7,795 bases of DNA from Caulobacter sp. (GTDB taxonomy: Bacteria; Pseudomonadota; Alphaproteobacteria; Caulobacterales; Caulobacteraceae): assembly GCA_014378155.1 (NCBI GenBank), contig JACMOF010000339.1, forward strand, positions 1 through 7,795, given 5' to 3'. Below, in pieces: positions 1 to 7,795 of the stretch (the first letter of the stretch is position 1; each line of letters starts with the position of its first letter). The position numbers were made by a program, and so were the translations under genes. Below the pieces are notes generated by a model. The model was given only the letters and a program-made list of their open reading frames with translations. It had not been told where the DNA came from and ran no database searches.

Positions 1-771
1 AAATCCAAGTCCGACTTCGTCAAGCGCCTGAAGGACGCCAAGAACCCGGCCCTGATCATCGGCGCCGGCGCTCTGGGACGTGCCGATGGCGGCGCCATCG
101 CCAAGGCCGCGGCGGACCTCGCCAAGACCTTCGGCATGACCTGGAACGTCCTGCATACCGCCGCCAGCCGCGTCGGCGGCCTGGATCTGGGCTTTATTCC
201 GGGCGAGGGCGGCAAGACCGCCACCCAGATGGTCGCCAAGGGCGCGCTGGACGTGCTGTTCCTGATGGGCGCCGACGAGATCGACGTCACCGCCAGCGAC
301 GCCTTCACCGTCTATTTGGGCACCCACGGGGACGCCGGGGCCCACAAGGCCGACGTGATCCTGCCAGGCGCGGCCTATACCGAAAAGGACGGCCTCTATG
401 TGAACACCGAAGGCCGGGTCCAGATGGGCCAGCGCGCGGTGTTTCCCAAGGGCGAGGGCCGTGAAGACTGGTCCATCCTGCGGGCCCTGTCGGACCGCCT
501 CGGCGCGACGCTGCCCTACGACACCCTGGCCCAGTTGCGCGCCAAGCTGTTCGCCGATCACCCGACCTTCGGGCGAATCGACTACGCTCCGGGCGCGGCG
601 GCCTCGGCCATCGATCTCTCCGGGATCGCGGCGGCCGGCGCGGCCACTGATGCGCCGCTCGCCAGCGGCGTGCGGGCCTTCCACCTGACCAACCCCATCG
701 CCCGCGCCAGCGTGACGATGGCCGAGTGCGCGGCCGTGGCGGCCGACGCCTCCAAGATCGCGGCGGAGTAG
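1..771 (+). CDS. nuoG: NADH-quinone oxidoreductase subunit G (NuoG), C-terminal part, 5' truncated by window
   Basis: The reading frame is open from base 1 to the TAG at 769-771 and gives 256 residues, so the true start lies upstream of the window. NuoG is the large iron-sulfur subunit of the peripheral arm of complex I; its C-terminal half is a molybdopterin-oxidoreductase-like fold that lacks the cofactor. The visible part begins in that domain, with a glycine-rich strand-turn (LIIGAGALGRADGG, near residues 18-31). It then shows the family segment around residues 119-145 (DVILPGAAYTEKDGLYVNTEGR in pieces: VILPGA, YTEKDGLYVNTEGR). The N-terminal cysteine motifs for the Fe-S clusters are outside the window. 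The Ala-rich tail (residues about 198-256) is poorly conserved. The gene ends 3 bases before nuoH, in the usual G-H order. The family assignment is firm; the cluster content cannot be judged here. Confidence 0.95.
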   Translation, partial: KSKSDFVKRLKDAKNPALIIGAGALGRADGGAIAKAAADLAKTFGMTWNVLHTAASRVGGLDLGFIPGEGGKTATQMVAKGALDVLFLMGADEIDVTASDAFTVYLGTHGDAGAHKADVILPGAAYTEKDGLYVNTEGRVQMGQRAVFPKGEGREDWSILRALSDRLGATLPYDTLAQLRAKLFADHPTFGRIDYAPGAAASAIDLSGIAAAGAATDAPLASGVRAFHLTNPIARASVTMAECAAVAADASKIAAE

Positions 772-774
772 GGG

Positions 775-1854
775 ATGGACGCTTCCATCAATTTCTGGGC
801 TACGGCGCCGGGCTGGACGCTGCTGACGGTCGGCAAGATCATGCTGATCATCCTGCCGCTGTTGGTCTGCATGGCCTTCTTCATGCTGGCCGACCGCAAG
901 ATCTGGGCAGGCGTCCAGATGCGCAAGGGCCCCAACGTCGTGGGACCGTTCGGCCTGCTGCAGTCCTTCGCCGACCTGATCAAGTTCGTGCTGAAGGAGC
1001 TGATCATCCCCGATGGCGCCGACAAGGCGGTGTTCCTGCTGGCCCCGGTGCTGACCTTCCTGCTGTCGCTGGTCGGCTGGGCGGTGATCCCGTTCGCCCC
1101 GGGCTGGGTGATCTCCAACATCAATGTCGGCGTGCTGTACCTGTTCGCCATCAGCTCGCTGGGCGTCTACGGCATCATCATGGGAGGCTGGGCGTCGAAC
1201 TCGAAGTACCCCTTCCTGGGCTCGCTTCGGTCGGCCGCGCAGATGGTCTCCTACGAGGTCTCCATCGGCCTGGTGATCATCACCGTCATCCTGCTCTCGG
1301 GCAGCATGAACCTGAGCACCATCGTCGAGAAGCAGGCCGGCGGGTTCTGGAACTGGAACTTCCTCGGCGGCGGACTGCACAACTGGCCCATCGCCATCGT
1401 GATGTTCGCCATGTCGGTGATCTTCTTCATCTCGGCGCTGGCCGAGACCAACCGCCCGCCCTTTGACCTGCCCGAAGCCGAGTCCGAGCTCGTGGCCGGC
1501 TATCAGGTGGAATATTCCTCCAGCCCGTTCCTGCTCTTCATGATCGGCGAGCTGGTGAACATCGTGCTGATGTGCTCGCTGATCTCGCTGCTGTTCTTCG
1601 GTGGCTGGCAGGCGCCTATCGACTTCGCCTTCGTCCACCAGTGGGGCGACATGGCGCAGGGCTTCTACGGCCTGATGTGGTTCTTCGCGAAGACCTGCTT
1701 CTTCTTCTTCCTTATCGCCATGGCGAAAGCCATCGTGCCTCGCTACCGCTATGACCAGCTGATGCGCCTGGGCTGGAAGGTCTTCCTGCCCACCGCCGGC
1801 ATCGCCGTGGTCCTGGTGGCGGCCTGGCGCGTCTTCGGGCCCGCCGCGGCATGA
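775..1854 (+). CDS. nuoH: NADH-quinone oxidoreductase subunit H (NuoH, ND1 homologue)
   Basis: This 359-residue integral membrane protein forms most of the quinone-binding chamber and joins the peripheral arm to the proton-pumping arm. It has about eight hydrophobic segments. Family signatures are clear: [20 protein letters not shown] around residues 39-58, [19 protein letters not shown] at 143-161, [17 protein letters not shown] at 224-240 followed by GYQVEYSS, and [15 protein letters not shown] at 321-335. The conserved acidic residues E161, E224, D231, E234, E236, E238 and E246, in loops and helices linked to quinone reduction and proton coupling, are all present. The DRK in place of the ERK of enteric and mitochondrial proteins is, as far as I recall, normal in alphaproteobacteria. 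The ATG is preceded by GGAG at 765-768 with a 6-base spacer, which overlaps the end of nuoG. The stop overlaps the next start as ATGA. Confidence 0.98.
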   Translation: MDASINFWATAPGWTLLTVGKIMLIILPLLVCMAFFMLADRKIWAGVQMRKGPNVVGPFGLLQSFADLIKFVLKELIIPDGADKAVFLLAPVLTFLLSLVGWAVIPFAPGWVISNINVGVLYLFAISSLGVYGIIMGGWASNSKYPFLGSLRSAAQMVSYEVSIGLVIITVILLSGSMNLSTIVEKQAGGFWNWNFLGGGLHNWPIAIVMFAMSVIFFISALAETNRPPFDLPEAESELVAGYQVEYSSSPFLLFMIGELVNIVLMCSLISLLFFGGWQAPIDFAFVHQWGDMAQGFYGLMWFFAKTCFFFFLIAMAKAIVPRYRYDQLMRLGWKVFLPTAGIAVVLVAAWRVFGPAAA

Positions 1855-2048
1855 GGATCCTGCTCGTCATCTCCAGCCTGATGCTCTGCGCCGCCTGCGC
1901 CAGCGGTGTCACGCCTGATGGCGGCGTGGCGAGCTATGACGCCCTGAAGACGGCCCGCGACGCGTGCCTGGCCAAGGGCGGCGACCTGCAGCTGGCGAAG
2001 GAAGGTGATCCTCAGTCGATCACCGCCTACGTCTGCAAACGAAAGTGA
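1851..2048 (+). CDS. Small putative lipoprotein of unknown function inside the nuo operon
   Basis: This 65-residue protein is encoded between nuoH and nuoI and is not a recognised complex I subunit. Its ATG overlaps the nuoH stop (ATGA), and no separate Shine-Dalgarno sequence is evident, so it is probably translated by coupling to nuoH. The N-terminus is a short signal-like stretch: R2, a hydrophobic core to L12, then CAAC at 13-16. C16 follows two alanines and is the likelier lipidation site, but Cys at -3 is not a classical lipobox residue. The residue after C16 is Ala, not Asp; by the E. coli Lol rule that would favour outer-membrane sorting. The mature part, about 50 residues, is hydrophilic, has two more cysteines (C39 and C62, a possible disulfide) and contains CLAKGG and AYVCKRK. 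C-x3-GG is reminiscent of small DUF333-like secreted proteins, but this is a pattern impression only. Position, codon usage and signal-like N-terminus support a real gene; the function is unknown. Confidence 0.8.
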   Translation: MRILLVISSLMLCAACASGVTPDGGVASYDALKTARDACLAKGGDLQLAKEGDPQSITAYVCKRK

Positions 2049-2055
2049 CCGCGAT

Positions 2056-2547
2056 ATGATGCAGCGTATTACCCAGGCCGTGAAAGGCGCGGCCCTGATG
2101 GACTTCGTGGGCGCCTTCGGGATGGCCATGAAGTACATGGTCCGCCCCAAGGCCACCGTGCTCTATCCCTATGAGCGTGGGCCGCAGTCGCCGCGTTTCC
2201 GGGGCGAGCACGCCCTGCGCCGCTATCCCAATGGCGAAGAACGCTGCATCGCCTGCAAGCTCTGCGAAGCCATCTGCCCGGCCCAGGCCATAACCATCGA
2301 GGCCGAGCCTCGCGAGGACGGCAGCCGCCGGACCACCCGCTACGACATCGACATGGTGAAGTGCATCTACTGCGGCCTGTGCCAGGAGGCCTGCCCGGTG
2401 GACGCCATCGTCGAGGGCCCCAATACCGAGTTCGCGGTCGAGACCCGCGAAGAGCTCTATTACGACAAGGAACGCCTGCTCGATAACGGGGACCGTTGGG
2501 AGCGGCAGATCGCGAAGAATCTGGAACTGGACGCGCCCTACCGGTAA
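2056..2547 (+). CDS. nuoI: NADH-quinone oxidoreductase subunit I (NuoI), 2x[4Fe-4S] ferredoxin-type
   Basis: NuoI (163 residues from this start) carries clusters N6a and N6b, which pass electrons along the peripheral arm toward N2 and the quinone site. Two ferredoxin motifs are intact: [12 protein letters not shown] with C64, C67, C70 and C74, and [12 protein letters not shown] with C103, C106, C109 and C113. The N-terminal segment around [21 protein letters not shown] is the amphipathic, membrane-contacting helix region. [16 protein letters not shown] before the first motif and the tail [17 protein letters not shown] are typical of the family. The frame is open further upstream to a GTG at 2005, but that would add 17 residues lying inside the lipoprotein gene. 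The ATG at 2056 gives the usual alphaproteobacterial length and has a weak GAAAG at 2041-2045, 10 bases upstream; a second ATG directly follows at 2059. The gene is separated from the lipoprotein stop by 7 bases. Confidence 0.97.
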   Translation: MMQRITQAVKGAALMDFVGAFGMAMKYMVRPKATVLYPYERGPQSPRFRGEHALRRYPNGEERCIACKLCEAICPAQAITIEAEPREDGSRRTTRYDIDMVKCIYCGLCQEACPVDAIVEGPNTEFAVETREELYYDKERLLDNGDRWERQIAKNLELDAPYR

Positions 2548-2575
2548 GACCCGGGCGCGATTCCGAAAGCTAATC

Positions 2576-2599
2576 ACCGCGTCGCCGTCAGGCGCCGGT
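2576..2599 (+). promoter_or_regulatory. Possible mRNA hairpin in the nuoI-nuoJ spacer
   Basis: The spacer between the nuoI stop and the nuoJ ATG (2548-2630) is the longest non-coding stretch in the window. It contains CGCC (2583-2586), loop GTCA, then GGCG (2591-2594). An outer ACCG (2576-2579) can pair with CGGT (2596-2599) across a small internal loop. No T-run follows, so it is not a classical intrinsic terminator. It could be a processing or stability element between operon segments, or a chance structure in GC-rich DNA. Downstream, GAGAAGAG at 2618-2625 is a plausible ribosome binding site 5 bases before the nuoJ start. No convincing sigma-70 -35/-10 pair is visible in the spacer. Confidence 0.3.
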
Positions 2600-2630
2600 C
2601 ACTGAAATTAAGGGGCTGAGAAGAGCCGTC

Positions 2631-3248
2631 ATGGCCGTTCAGGCGATCGCATTCTATCTGCTGGCGACGGTGACCCTGGTCGCCGGTGTCTGCGTGGTTT
2701 CGGCCCGCAGCCCGGTGCACTCAGTGCTGTTCCTGATCCTGGCCTTCTTCTCCGCCGCAGGGCTGTTCGTGATGCTGGGGGCCGAGTTCCTCGCCATGCT
2801 CCTGGTGGTCGTCTATGTCGGCGCCGTCGCGGTGCTGTTCCTGTTCGTCGTCATGATGCTGGACGTCGACTTCTCCACCCTGCGGCAGGGCTTCGCCCGC
2901 TACATGCCACTGGGCGCGGGCGTCGCCGGCATCCTGGCCTTCGAGATGATCCTGGTCTCCACCGCGGTCTCCACCGGCGGCGCGGCCCGGCTCAATGACA
3001 CCCCTCAGGCGTCGGGCGTGGACATCTCCAACGCCGAGACCATCGGCCGCGTGCTCTACACCGACTACATCTACTTCTTCCAGGCGGCGGGTCTGGTGCT
3101 GCTGGTGGCCATGATCGGCGCCATCGTGCTGACCCTGCGCCATAAGCCCGGCGTGCGCCGGCAGGTGATCGCCGACCAGGTGGCGCGCGGGCCTGCGACC
3201 GGCATGCGGGTCATTTCCATCAAACCCGGCGCGGGGATCGACGAATGA
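2631..3248 (+). CDS. nuoJ: NADH-quinone oxidoreductase subunit J (NuoJ, ND6 homologue)
   Basis: This 205-residue membrane protein has five hydrophobic segments. NuoJ packs between NuoH, NuoK and NuoN, and its third helix is proposed to convert between alpha and pi-bulge forms during turnover. Family features are [20 protein letters not shown] near residues 25-44 (TM2) and [21 protein letters not shown] at 50-70 (TM3, with E52, Y62 and G64). FVVMMLD follows to D78, and [27 protein letters not shown] lies around residues 139-165 (TM5). The loop at about 112-135, between TM4 and TM5, is the variable part. The C-terminal tail after residue 170 is basic and hydrophilic and somewhat longer than in E. 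coli NuoJ. The ATG at 2631 is preceded by GAGAAGAG. The stop overlaps the nuoK start as ATGA, indicating translational coupling. Confidence 0.97.
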   Translation: MAVQAIAFYLLATVTLVAGVCVVSARSPVHSVLFLILAFFSAAGLFVMLGAEFLAMLLVVVYVGAVAVLFLFVVMMLDVDFSTLRQGFARYMPLGAGVAGILAFEMILVSTAVSTGGAARLNDTPQASGVDISNAETIGRVLYTDYIYFFQAAGLVLLVAMIGAIVLTLRHKPGVRRQVIADQVARGPATGMRVISIKPGAGIDE

Positions 3249-3553
3249 GCATCGGGCTCGCCCATTACCTGGCGGTCGCCGCGATCCTGTTCACCATCGG
3301 GGTGTTCGGGATCTTCGTGAACCGCAAGAACATCATCGTCATCCTGATGTCGATCGAGCTGATCCTGCTCGCCGTGAACATCAATCTGGTGGCCTTCTCA
3401 GTCTATCTGCACAACGTCACGGGGCAGATTTTCGCGCTGTTCGTGCTGACCGTCGCCGCGGCCGAGGCCGCTGTCGGCCTGGCCATCCTGGTGACGTTCT
3501 TCCGTAACCGCGGCGACATCGCCGTGGACGACGTCTCCGTGATGAAGGGTTGA
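3245..3553 (+). CDS. nuoK: NADH-quinone oxidoreductase subunit K (NuoK, ND4L homologue)
   Basis: At 102 residues with three transmembrane helices, this matches the normal family size. NuoK carries two buried glutamates that link the quinone-side charged chain to the antiporter-like subunits. E38 lies in [19 protein letters not shown] and E74 lies in [14 protein letters not shown]; by pattern they correspond to E. coli E36 and E72. The C-terminus [16 protein letters not shown] resembles alphaproteobacterial NuoK. The ATG lies within the last codons of nuoJ (ATGA), with GGGGA at 3233-3237, 7 bases upstream, as a likely ribosome binding site. nuoL follows after a 10-base gap. The call is secure. 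Confidence 0.98.
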   Translation: MSIGLAHYLAVAAILFTIGVFGIFVNRKNIIVILMSIELILLAVNINLVAFSVYLHNVTGQIFALFVLTVAAAEAAVGLAILVTFFRNRGDIAVDDVSVMKG

Positions 3554-3563
3554 GGACCCGACC

Positions 3564-5669
3564 ATGACCCCTCAGCTTCTCGTCACTATCGCGGTCTTCG
3601 CGCCCCTGGTCGCCGCCATGATCGCGGGCCTGTCCGGCCGCCGCATCGGCAACCTGGCCTCGCAGGCCATCACCACGGGCGCCCTGTTCCTGTCCTGCGC
3701 CATCGCCTGGACCACCTTCCATGGGGTGATCTGGGGCGACTGGCCGGCCAAGTTCACCGTCCACCTGCTGCCCTTCATCAATATCGGCGACTTCCAGTCC
3801 AACTGGTCGATCCGCATCGACACCCTGTCGGCCGTGATGCTCGTGGTGGTGACCAGCGTCTCCTCGCTCGTCCACCTCTACTCCTGGGGCTACATGGCCG
3901 AGGACCCGTCCAAGCCGCGGTTCTTCGCCTATCTGTCGCTGTTCACCTTCGCCATGCTGGCGCTGGTCACCGCCGCCGACTTCATGCAGCTGTTCTTCGG
4001 CTGGGAAGGGGTGGGCCTGGCCAGCTACCTGCTGATCGGCTTCTGGTTCCACAAGCCCAGCGCCAACGCCGCCTCCATCAAGGCCTTCGTGGTCAACCGG
4101 GTTGGGGACTTCGGTTTCGCGCTCGGCATCATGACCGTCTACTGGATGTTCGGCACGATCCAGTTCGCGGAAATCTTCCCGCACGTCGCCGAGTTCGCCG
4201 ACAAGGGCTGGTTCTTCGCCGGCCACTGGTTCCACGCCGTGGACCTGGCCTGCGCCCTGCTGTTCGTGGGCGCCATGGGCAAGTCGGCCCAGTTCTTCCT
4301 GCACACCTGGCTGCCGGACGCCATGGAAGGCCCGACCCCGGTCTCGGCCCTGATCCACGCGGCGACCATGGTCACCGCCGGCGTCTACATGCTGTGCCTG
4401 CTGTCGCCGATGTTCGAATATGCCCCGATCACCAAGAACATCATCACGGTGATCGGTGCGATCACCGCCCTGTTCGCGGCCACGGTCGGCCTGGCCCAGA
4501 ACGACATCAAGCGGGTCATCGCCTATTCGACCTGTTCGCAACTGGGCTACATGTTCTTCGCGGCCGGCGTCGGCGCCTATCAGGCGGCGATGTTCCACCT
4601 GTTCACCCACGCCTTCTTCAAGGCGCTGCTATTCCTGGGCGCCGGTTCGGTGATCCACGGCATGCACCACGAGCAGGATATGCGAAAGTACGGCGCCCTG
4701 GCCAAGCTGCTGCCCGTGACCTTCATCGCCATGACCATCGGCACGCTCGCCATCACCGGCCTGGGCTTCCCGCCGCTGGAACTGGGCTTTGCCGGCTTCT
4801 ACTCCAAGGACACCATCATCGAGGCGGCCTTCGCGGCCGGCCGCGCCAATCCGACGGCGCTGTTTGCCTGGGTGATCGGCGTGCTGGTGGCGGGGTTGAC
4901 CTCATTCTACTCCTGGCGTCTGGCCTTCTTCACCTTCAACGGCAAAGCCCGTTGGGGTCATGACGACCATCACGTGCGCGACGCCCAGGCGGACCATGCG
5001 CACGGCGGCGGCGTGCACGACGAGACCCATGACGAGCCCCTGGCCGACGATGCTCATGGCGTCCATGGGCATGACGACCACGGCCACGGCCATGATCACA
5101 AGCCGCACGAGAGCCCCTGGGTGATGCTGGTCCCGCTGATCGTCCTGTCGATCGGCGCGGTGTTCGCCGGGTTCGTGTTTGTCGATTACTTCGTCGGTCA
5201 CGGCCAGGTCGAGTTCTGGCGCGGCGCGATTTACAACGCCCCGACCAACCACGTTCTGCACGAAGCCCACGAAGTGCCTGAACTGGTGAAGTACAGCCCG
5301 CTGATCGCCTCGATCCTCGGCCTGGCCATCGCCGTCTGGGTCTATCTGATCAAGGGTAATGAGCGGCTGGGCGCTGCGCTCGCGGCCCGCAACGGCCCGC
5401 TCTACGTGTTCTTCTACAACAAGTGGTTCTTCGACGAGCTGTACCAGGCCACCTTCGTGCGCCTGACCAAATTCCTCGGCGACTTGTTCTGGAAGGGCGG
5501 CGACCAAAAGCTGATCGACGGTTTCGGACCAGACGGCGTCAGCGCCGCCTCTTACGCGATCGGCCGGCGCACCGGCAGGCTGCAGAGCGGCTACCTCTAT
5601 CACTACGCCTTCGTCATGCTGATCGGTGTCGCCGGATTGCTCCTCTTCGCTCTCGTCAAGTTCCGCTAG
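3564..5669 (+). CDS. nuoL: NADH-quinone oxidoreductase subunit L (NuoL, ND5 homologue), with His/Asp-rich loop
   Basis: NuoL is the distal antiporter-like proton pump of the membrane arm. The protein has 701 residues, longer than E. coli NuoL (613), partly because of a loop insertion. The Mrp-antiporter-like core includes E148 in [19 protein letters not shown]240 in [10 protein letters not shown], and [20 protein letters not shown] from residue 247 with H265. It also includes H345, H349 and K353 in [19 protein letters not shown], and K415/D416 in GFYSKDTI. By pattern these match the E. coli proton-path residues E144, K229, H334, H338, K342, K399 and D400. A His/Asp-rich hydrophilic loop spans residues 466-515. 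The C-terminal part has a TM helix near 579-597, the long lateral helix region (about 613-660) and a last TM at about 680-698. The start has GAGGA at 3552-3556, 7 bases upstream. nuoM follows after 13 bases. Confidence 0.98.
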   Translation: MTPQLLVTIAVFAPLVAAMIAGLSGRRIGNLASQAITTGALFLSCAIAWTTFHGVIWGDWPAKFTVHLLPFINIGDFQSNWSIRIDTLSAVMLVVVTSVSSLVHLYSWGYMAEDPSKPRFFAYLSLFTFAMLALVTAADFMQLFFGWEGVGLASYLLIGFWFHKPSANAASIKAFVVNRVGDFGFALGIMTVYWMFGTIQFAEIFPHVAEFADKGWFFAGHWFHAVDLACALLFVGAMGKSAQFFLHTWLPDAMEGPTPVSALIHAATMVTAGVYMLCLLSPMFEYAPITKNIITVIGAITALFAATVGLAQNDIKRVIAYSTCSQLGYMFFAAGVGAYQAAMFHLFTHAFFKALLFLGAGSVIHGMHHEQDMRKYGALAKLLPVTFIAMTIGTLAITGLGFPPLELGFAGFYSKDTIIEAAFAAGRANPTALFAWVIGVLVAGLTSFYSWRLAFFTFNGKARWGHDDHHVRDAQADHAHGGGVHDETHDEPLADDAHGVHGHDDHGHGHDHKPHESPWVMLVPLIVLSIGAVFAGFVFVDYFVGHGQVEFWRGAIYNAPTNHVLHEAHEVPELVKYSPLIASILGLAIAVWVYLIKGNERLGAALAARNGPLYVFFYNKWFFDELYQATFVRLTKFLGDLFWKGGDQKLIDGFGPDGVSAASYAIGRRTGRLQSGYLYHYAFVMLIGVAGLLLFALVKFR
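4959..5108 (+). other. His/Asp-rich low-complexity loop within NuoL
   Basis: This stretch encodes NuoL residues 466-515, which contain 15 histidines and 11 aspartates. The densest part is [18 protein letters not shown], residues 498-515. It joins the helix ending [17 protein letters not shown] to the next helix starting [14 protein letters not shown]; by alignment to E. coli topology this is the loop between TM13 and TM14. The basic residues K461 and R463 at its entry suggest it faces the cytoplasm. Such composition is typical of metal-binding (Zn, Ni, Cu) loops but may also be a tolerated low-complexity expansion. A shorter His-containing loop here is, as I recall, common in alphaproteobacterial NuoL. 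Confidence 0.85.
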
Positions 5670-5682
5670 GGAGGACTGATCC

Positions 5683-7167
5683 ATGACCGGCCTTCTTAGC
5701 CTCACCACCTTCGCCCCGCTTGTCGGCGTCGCCGTCCTGCTGGCGGTCCGCGCCCTGCAGGGCGACAACGCCAAGACCGACAATCTGGCCAAGTGGATCG
5801 CCCTGGCGACTACCCTGGTCACCCTGGCCCTGTCGGTCGTGCTGGTCGCCCAGTTCGACGCCAAGAACCCCGGCTTCCAGTTCGTGGAGGACGCGGCCTG
5901 GTTCGCGGGTCTGCACTACCGCATGGGCGTGGACGGGATCTCGATCCTGTTTGTGCTGCTGACCGCGTTCCTGCTGCCGATCTGCGTGATCGCCAGCTGG
6001 AAGTCGATCGACAAGCGGATCGTGGAATACATGATCTGCTTCCTGGTCCTCGAGACCCTGGTGGTCGGCGTGTTCTGCGCCCTGGACCTGATCCTGTTCT
6101 ACCTCTTCTTCGAGGGCGGCCTGGTTCCGATGTTCCTGATCATCGGCATCTGGGGCGGCAAGCGCCGGGTCTATGCGGCCTACAAGGTCTTCCTCTACAC
6201 CCTGCTCGGCTCGGTGCTGATGCTGGCGGCGATCCTGTCGATGATCGCCATCGCCCACACATCGTCGATCCCGGAGCTGATGCACTACAGGTTCGCCCCG
6301 TGGCTGCAGACCTGGCTGTGGCTGGCCTTCTTCGCCAGTTTCGCGGTCAAGATGCCGATGTGGCCGGTCCACACCTGGCTGCCCGACGCCCACGTCGAGG
6401 CGCCGACGGCGGGTTCGGTGATCCTGGCGGGCATCCTGCTGAAGATGGGCGGCTACGGCTCCCTGCGCTTCAGCCTGCCGATGTTCCCCAACGCCTCGGA
6501 GCTGTTCCAGCCGCTGGTGTTCGCCCTGTCGGCGATCGCCATCGTCTACACCTCGCTAGTCGCCTTCCGTCAGACCGACATCAAGAAGCTGATCGCCTAT
6601 TCGTCGGTCGCCCACATGGGCTTCGTGACCATGGGCATTTTCTCGGGCAATGTGCAGGGCGAGCAGGGCGCGATCTTCCAGATGCTGAGCCACGGCCTGA
6701 TCTCGGGCGCGCTCTTCCTCTGCGTCGGCGTGGTCTATGACCGCATGCACACCCGCGAAATCGCCTTTTATGGCGGACTGACCAACCGCATGCCCTGGTA
6801 CGCCGCGACCTTCATGCTGTTCACCATGGGCAATGTCGGCCTGCCGGGCACCTCGGGCTTCGTCGGCGAAATCCTCACGATGACCGGCACGTACCAAGCC
6901 TCGACCTGGACGGCTCTGGTGGCCACCATGGGCGTGATCCTGTCGGCGGTCTATGCGCTGAACCTCTATCGGCGCGTGATGTTCGGCGACATCGTCAATC
7001 CGGACCTGAAGACCATCACCGACCTCGACAAGCGCGAGATCCTGATCTTCGCCCCGCTGATCATCGGCACCCTGGTGCTCGGCATTTATCCCAATCTCAT
7101 CTTCAACCTGACCGCGTCGTCCGTCGACGGGCTCGTCGGCGCCTGGCGCGCCGCCGTGGGCGGGTGA
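5683..7167 (+). CDS. nuoM: NADH-quinone oxidoreductase subunit M (NuoM, ND4 homologue)
   Basis: NuoM is the middle antiporter-like proton pump; 494 residues and about 14 transmembrane helices fit the family. Visible signatures are [19 protein letters not shown] from residue 79, E144 in [19 protein letters not shown], and K223 in [20 protein letters not shown] followed by [11 protein letters not shown]. Further on are K254 in [29 protein letters not shown] around 295-314 with H311, H337 in [15 protein letters not shown], and E396 in GFVGEIL. By pattern these are the E. coli residues E144, K234, K265, H348 and E407. All the expected charged residues are present, so the pump should work. The start has a strong GGGAGGA at 5669-5675, 7 bases upstream and overlapping the nuoL stop codon. 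nuoN follows after 8 bases. Confidence 0.98.
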   Translation: MTGLLSLTTFAPLVGVAVLLAVRALQGDNAKTDNLAKWIALATTLVTLALSVVLVAQFDAKNPGFQFVEDAAWFAGLHYRMGVDGISILFVLLTAFLLPICVIASWKSIDKRIVEYMICFLVLETLVVGVFCALDLILFYLFFEGGLVPMFLIIGIWGGKRRVYAAYKVFLYTLLGSVLMLAAILSMIAIAHTSSIPELMHYRFAPWLQTWLWLAFFASFAVKMPMWPVHTWLPDAHVEAPTAGSVILAGILLKMGGYGSLRFSLPMFPNASELFQPLVFALSAIAIVYTSLVAFRQTDIKKLIAYSSVAHMGFVTMGIFSGNVQGEQGAIFQMLSHGLISGALFLCVGVVYDRMHTREIAFYGGLTNRMPWYAATFMLFTMGNVGLPGTSGFVGEILTMTGTYQASTWTALVATMGVILSAVYALNLYRRVMFGDIVNPDLKTITDLDKREILIFAPLIIGTLVLGIYPNLIFNLTASSVDGLVGAWRAAVGG

Positions 7168-7175
7168 GGGACCTC

Positions 7176-7795
7176 ATGACGTTCGCCGACAACTTCTCGC
7201 TGGTTCTTCCCGAAGTCATCCTCGGGGTCTCGGCCTTGGTGCTGCTGGTCTGGGGCGCGTTCCAGGGCAAGACCACGCCGCTGTTCACCGGCGCGGCCGT
7301 CCTGGCCCTGCTGGGCGCTGCCGTGGCCGCCGTGGTCGGGCCGCATGGCCACGCCTTCAACGGTGTCTATGCCGCCGACGCCGCCGCCAGCTACGCCAAG
7401 GTCGCCATCTATCTGTTTAGCGCCATCGCCATCGTGCTGGGCGACCGCTGGCTGGCCGTGCGCGGCGACCAGAAGTTCGAATTCGCCGTGCTGATCATCC
7501 TGGCCGCCGTGGGCATGGGCGTCACCGCCTCGGCCGGCGACCTGATCAGCCTTTATATCGGGGTCGAGCTGCAGTCGCTGGCCCTGTACGTGCTGGCCGC
7601 TTTCCGCCGCGACGACGCCAAGTCGTCGGAGGCGGGCCTGAAGTACTTCGTGCTCGGCGCCCTGTCGTCAGGCCTGCTGCTGTACGGCGCTTCGCTCATT
7701 TACGGTTTCGCGGGTTCCACTCGCTTCGCCGACAACGCCGCGGTCTCGCAGCACGGCGACGGCGTGGGCCTGCTGTTTGGCCTGGTGTTCCTGAT
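7176..7795 (+). CDS. nuoN: NADH-quinone oxidoreductase subunit N (NuoN, ND2 homologue), N-terminal part, truncated by window end
   Basis: The frame starts at ATG 7176 and stays open to the end of the window (206 complete codons), so about the first two fifths of the usual 480-residue protein is seen. NuoN is the antiporter-like proton pump nearest to NuoJ and NuoK. The N-terminus FSLVLPEVILGVSALVLLVW is a typical first helix. E131 in LYIGVELQSLALYVLAAFRR and K156 in EAGLKYFVLGALSSGLLLYG correspond by pattern to E. coli E133 and K158. GAGGGA at 7166-7171, overlapping the nuoM stop, is the likely ribosome binding site with a 4-base spacer. Later lysines of the proton path are beyond the window. 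The frame is intact throughout and needs no frameshift. Confidence 0.96.
   Translation, partial: MTFADNFSLVLPEVILGVSALVLLVWGAFQGKTTPLFTGAAVLALLGAAVAAVVGPHGHAFNGVYAADAAASYAKVAIYLFSAIAIVLGDRWLAVRGDQKFEFAVLIILAAVGMGVTASAGDLISLYIGVELQSLALYVLAAFRRDDAKSSEAGLKYFVLGALSSGLLLYGASLIYGFAGSTRFADNAAVSQHGDGVGLLFGLVFL

Noticed and set aside
871..930. NuoH carries DRK where many homologues have ERK in the first loop.
   Set aside because: It is a conservative change that I recall as standard in alphaproteobacterial NuoH, so it is not an anomaly.
726..1466. A 246-codon plus-strand frame overlapping nuoH.
   Set aside because: It is out of frame with the clearly conserved nuoH and encodes a Gly/Arg/Ala/His-rich product without family features.
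2608..2611. TTAA in the nuoI-nuoJ spacer as a possible CtrA half-site.
   Set aside because: The CtrA consensus needs a second TTAA about 7 bases away, and none is present.
3417..4610. A 397-codon open frame on the minus strand opposite nuoK and nuoL.
   Set aside because: It is antisense to strongly conserved coding sequence, and its product is a low-complexity mix rich in Gly, Glu, Arg, His and Gln, as expected from the complement of GC-rich codons. No domain or ribosome binding site is recognisable.
4902..5864. A 320-codon open frame on the minus strand across the end of nuoL and the start of nuoM.
   Set aside because: It is a shadow of two conserved genes, without recognisable motifs. Its length is explained by scarcity of stop codons in GC-rich DNA.
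5656..6393. A 245-codon minus-strand frame opposite nuoM.
   Set aside because: The product is an Asp/Gln/Glu/His-rich complement artefact; nuoM on the plus strand is intact and conserved.

Overview
The window is the 3' part of a respiratory complex I operon (nuo; proton-translocating NADH:quinone oxidoreductase). The DNA is GC-rich with strong G/C preference at third codon positions. The protein sequences have an alphaproteobacterial character, for example the ADRK-type first loop of NuoH, the [10 protein letters not shown] tail of NuoK, and a NuoL with a long His-rich loop before [12 protein letters not shown] Caulobacterales-type organism (Caulobacter/Phenylobacterium-like) is my best guess. 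It rests on general familiarity and not on a search.

Layout, all on the + strand: nuoG (3' part, 1-771), nuoH (775-1854), a small Cys-containing putative lipoprotein gene (1851-2048), nuoI (2056-2547), an 83-base spacer with a possible hairpin, nuoJ (2631-3248), nuoK (3245-3553), nuoL (3564-5669), nuoM (5683-7167) and nuoN (5' part, 7176-7795). Gaps elsewhere are 3 to 13 bases or ATGA overlaps, so this is one translationally coupled transcription unit. No promoter, tRNA, rRNA, mobile element, CRISPR array or obvious terminator is visible.

In the enzyme, NuoG and NuoI carry electrons along the peripheral arm. NuoI holds two [4Fe-4S] clusters next to the quinone site, which it shares with NuoH. 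NuoH, J and K link that site to the three antiporter-like pumps NuoL, NuoM and NuoN. All complete subunits retain the charged residues expected for proton transfer, so the complex looks functional.

Most of the window is ordinary. Two things deserve a second look: the 65-codon putative lipoprotein gene inserted between nuoH and nuoI, and the roughly 50-residue His/Asp-rich loop in NuoL. I see no evidence for a wholly new system.
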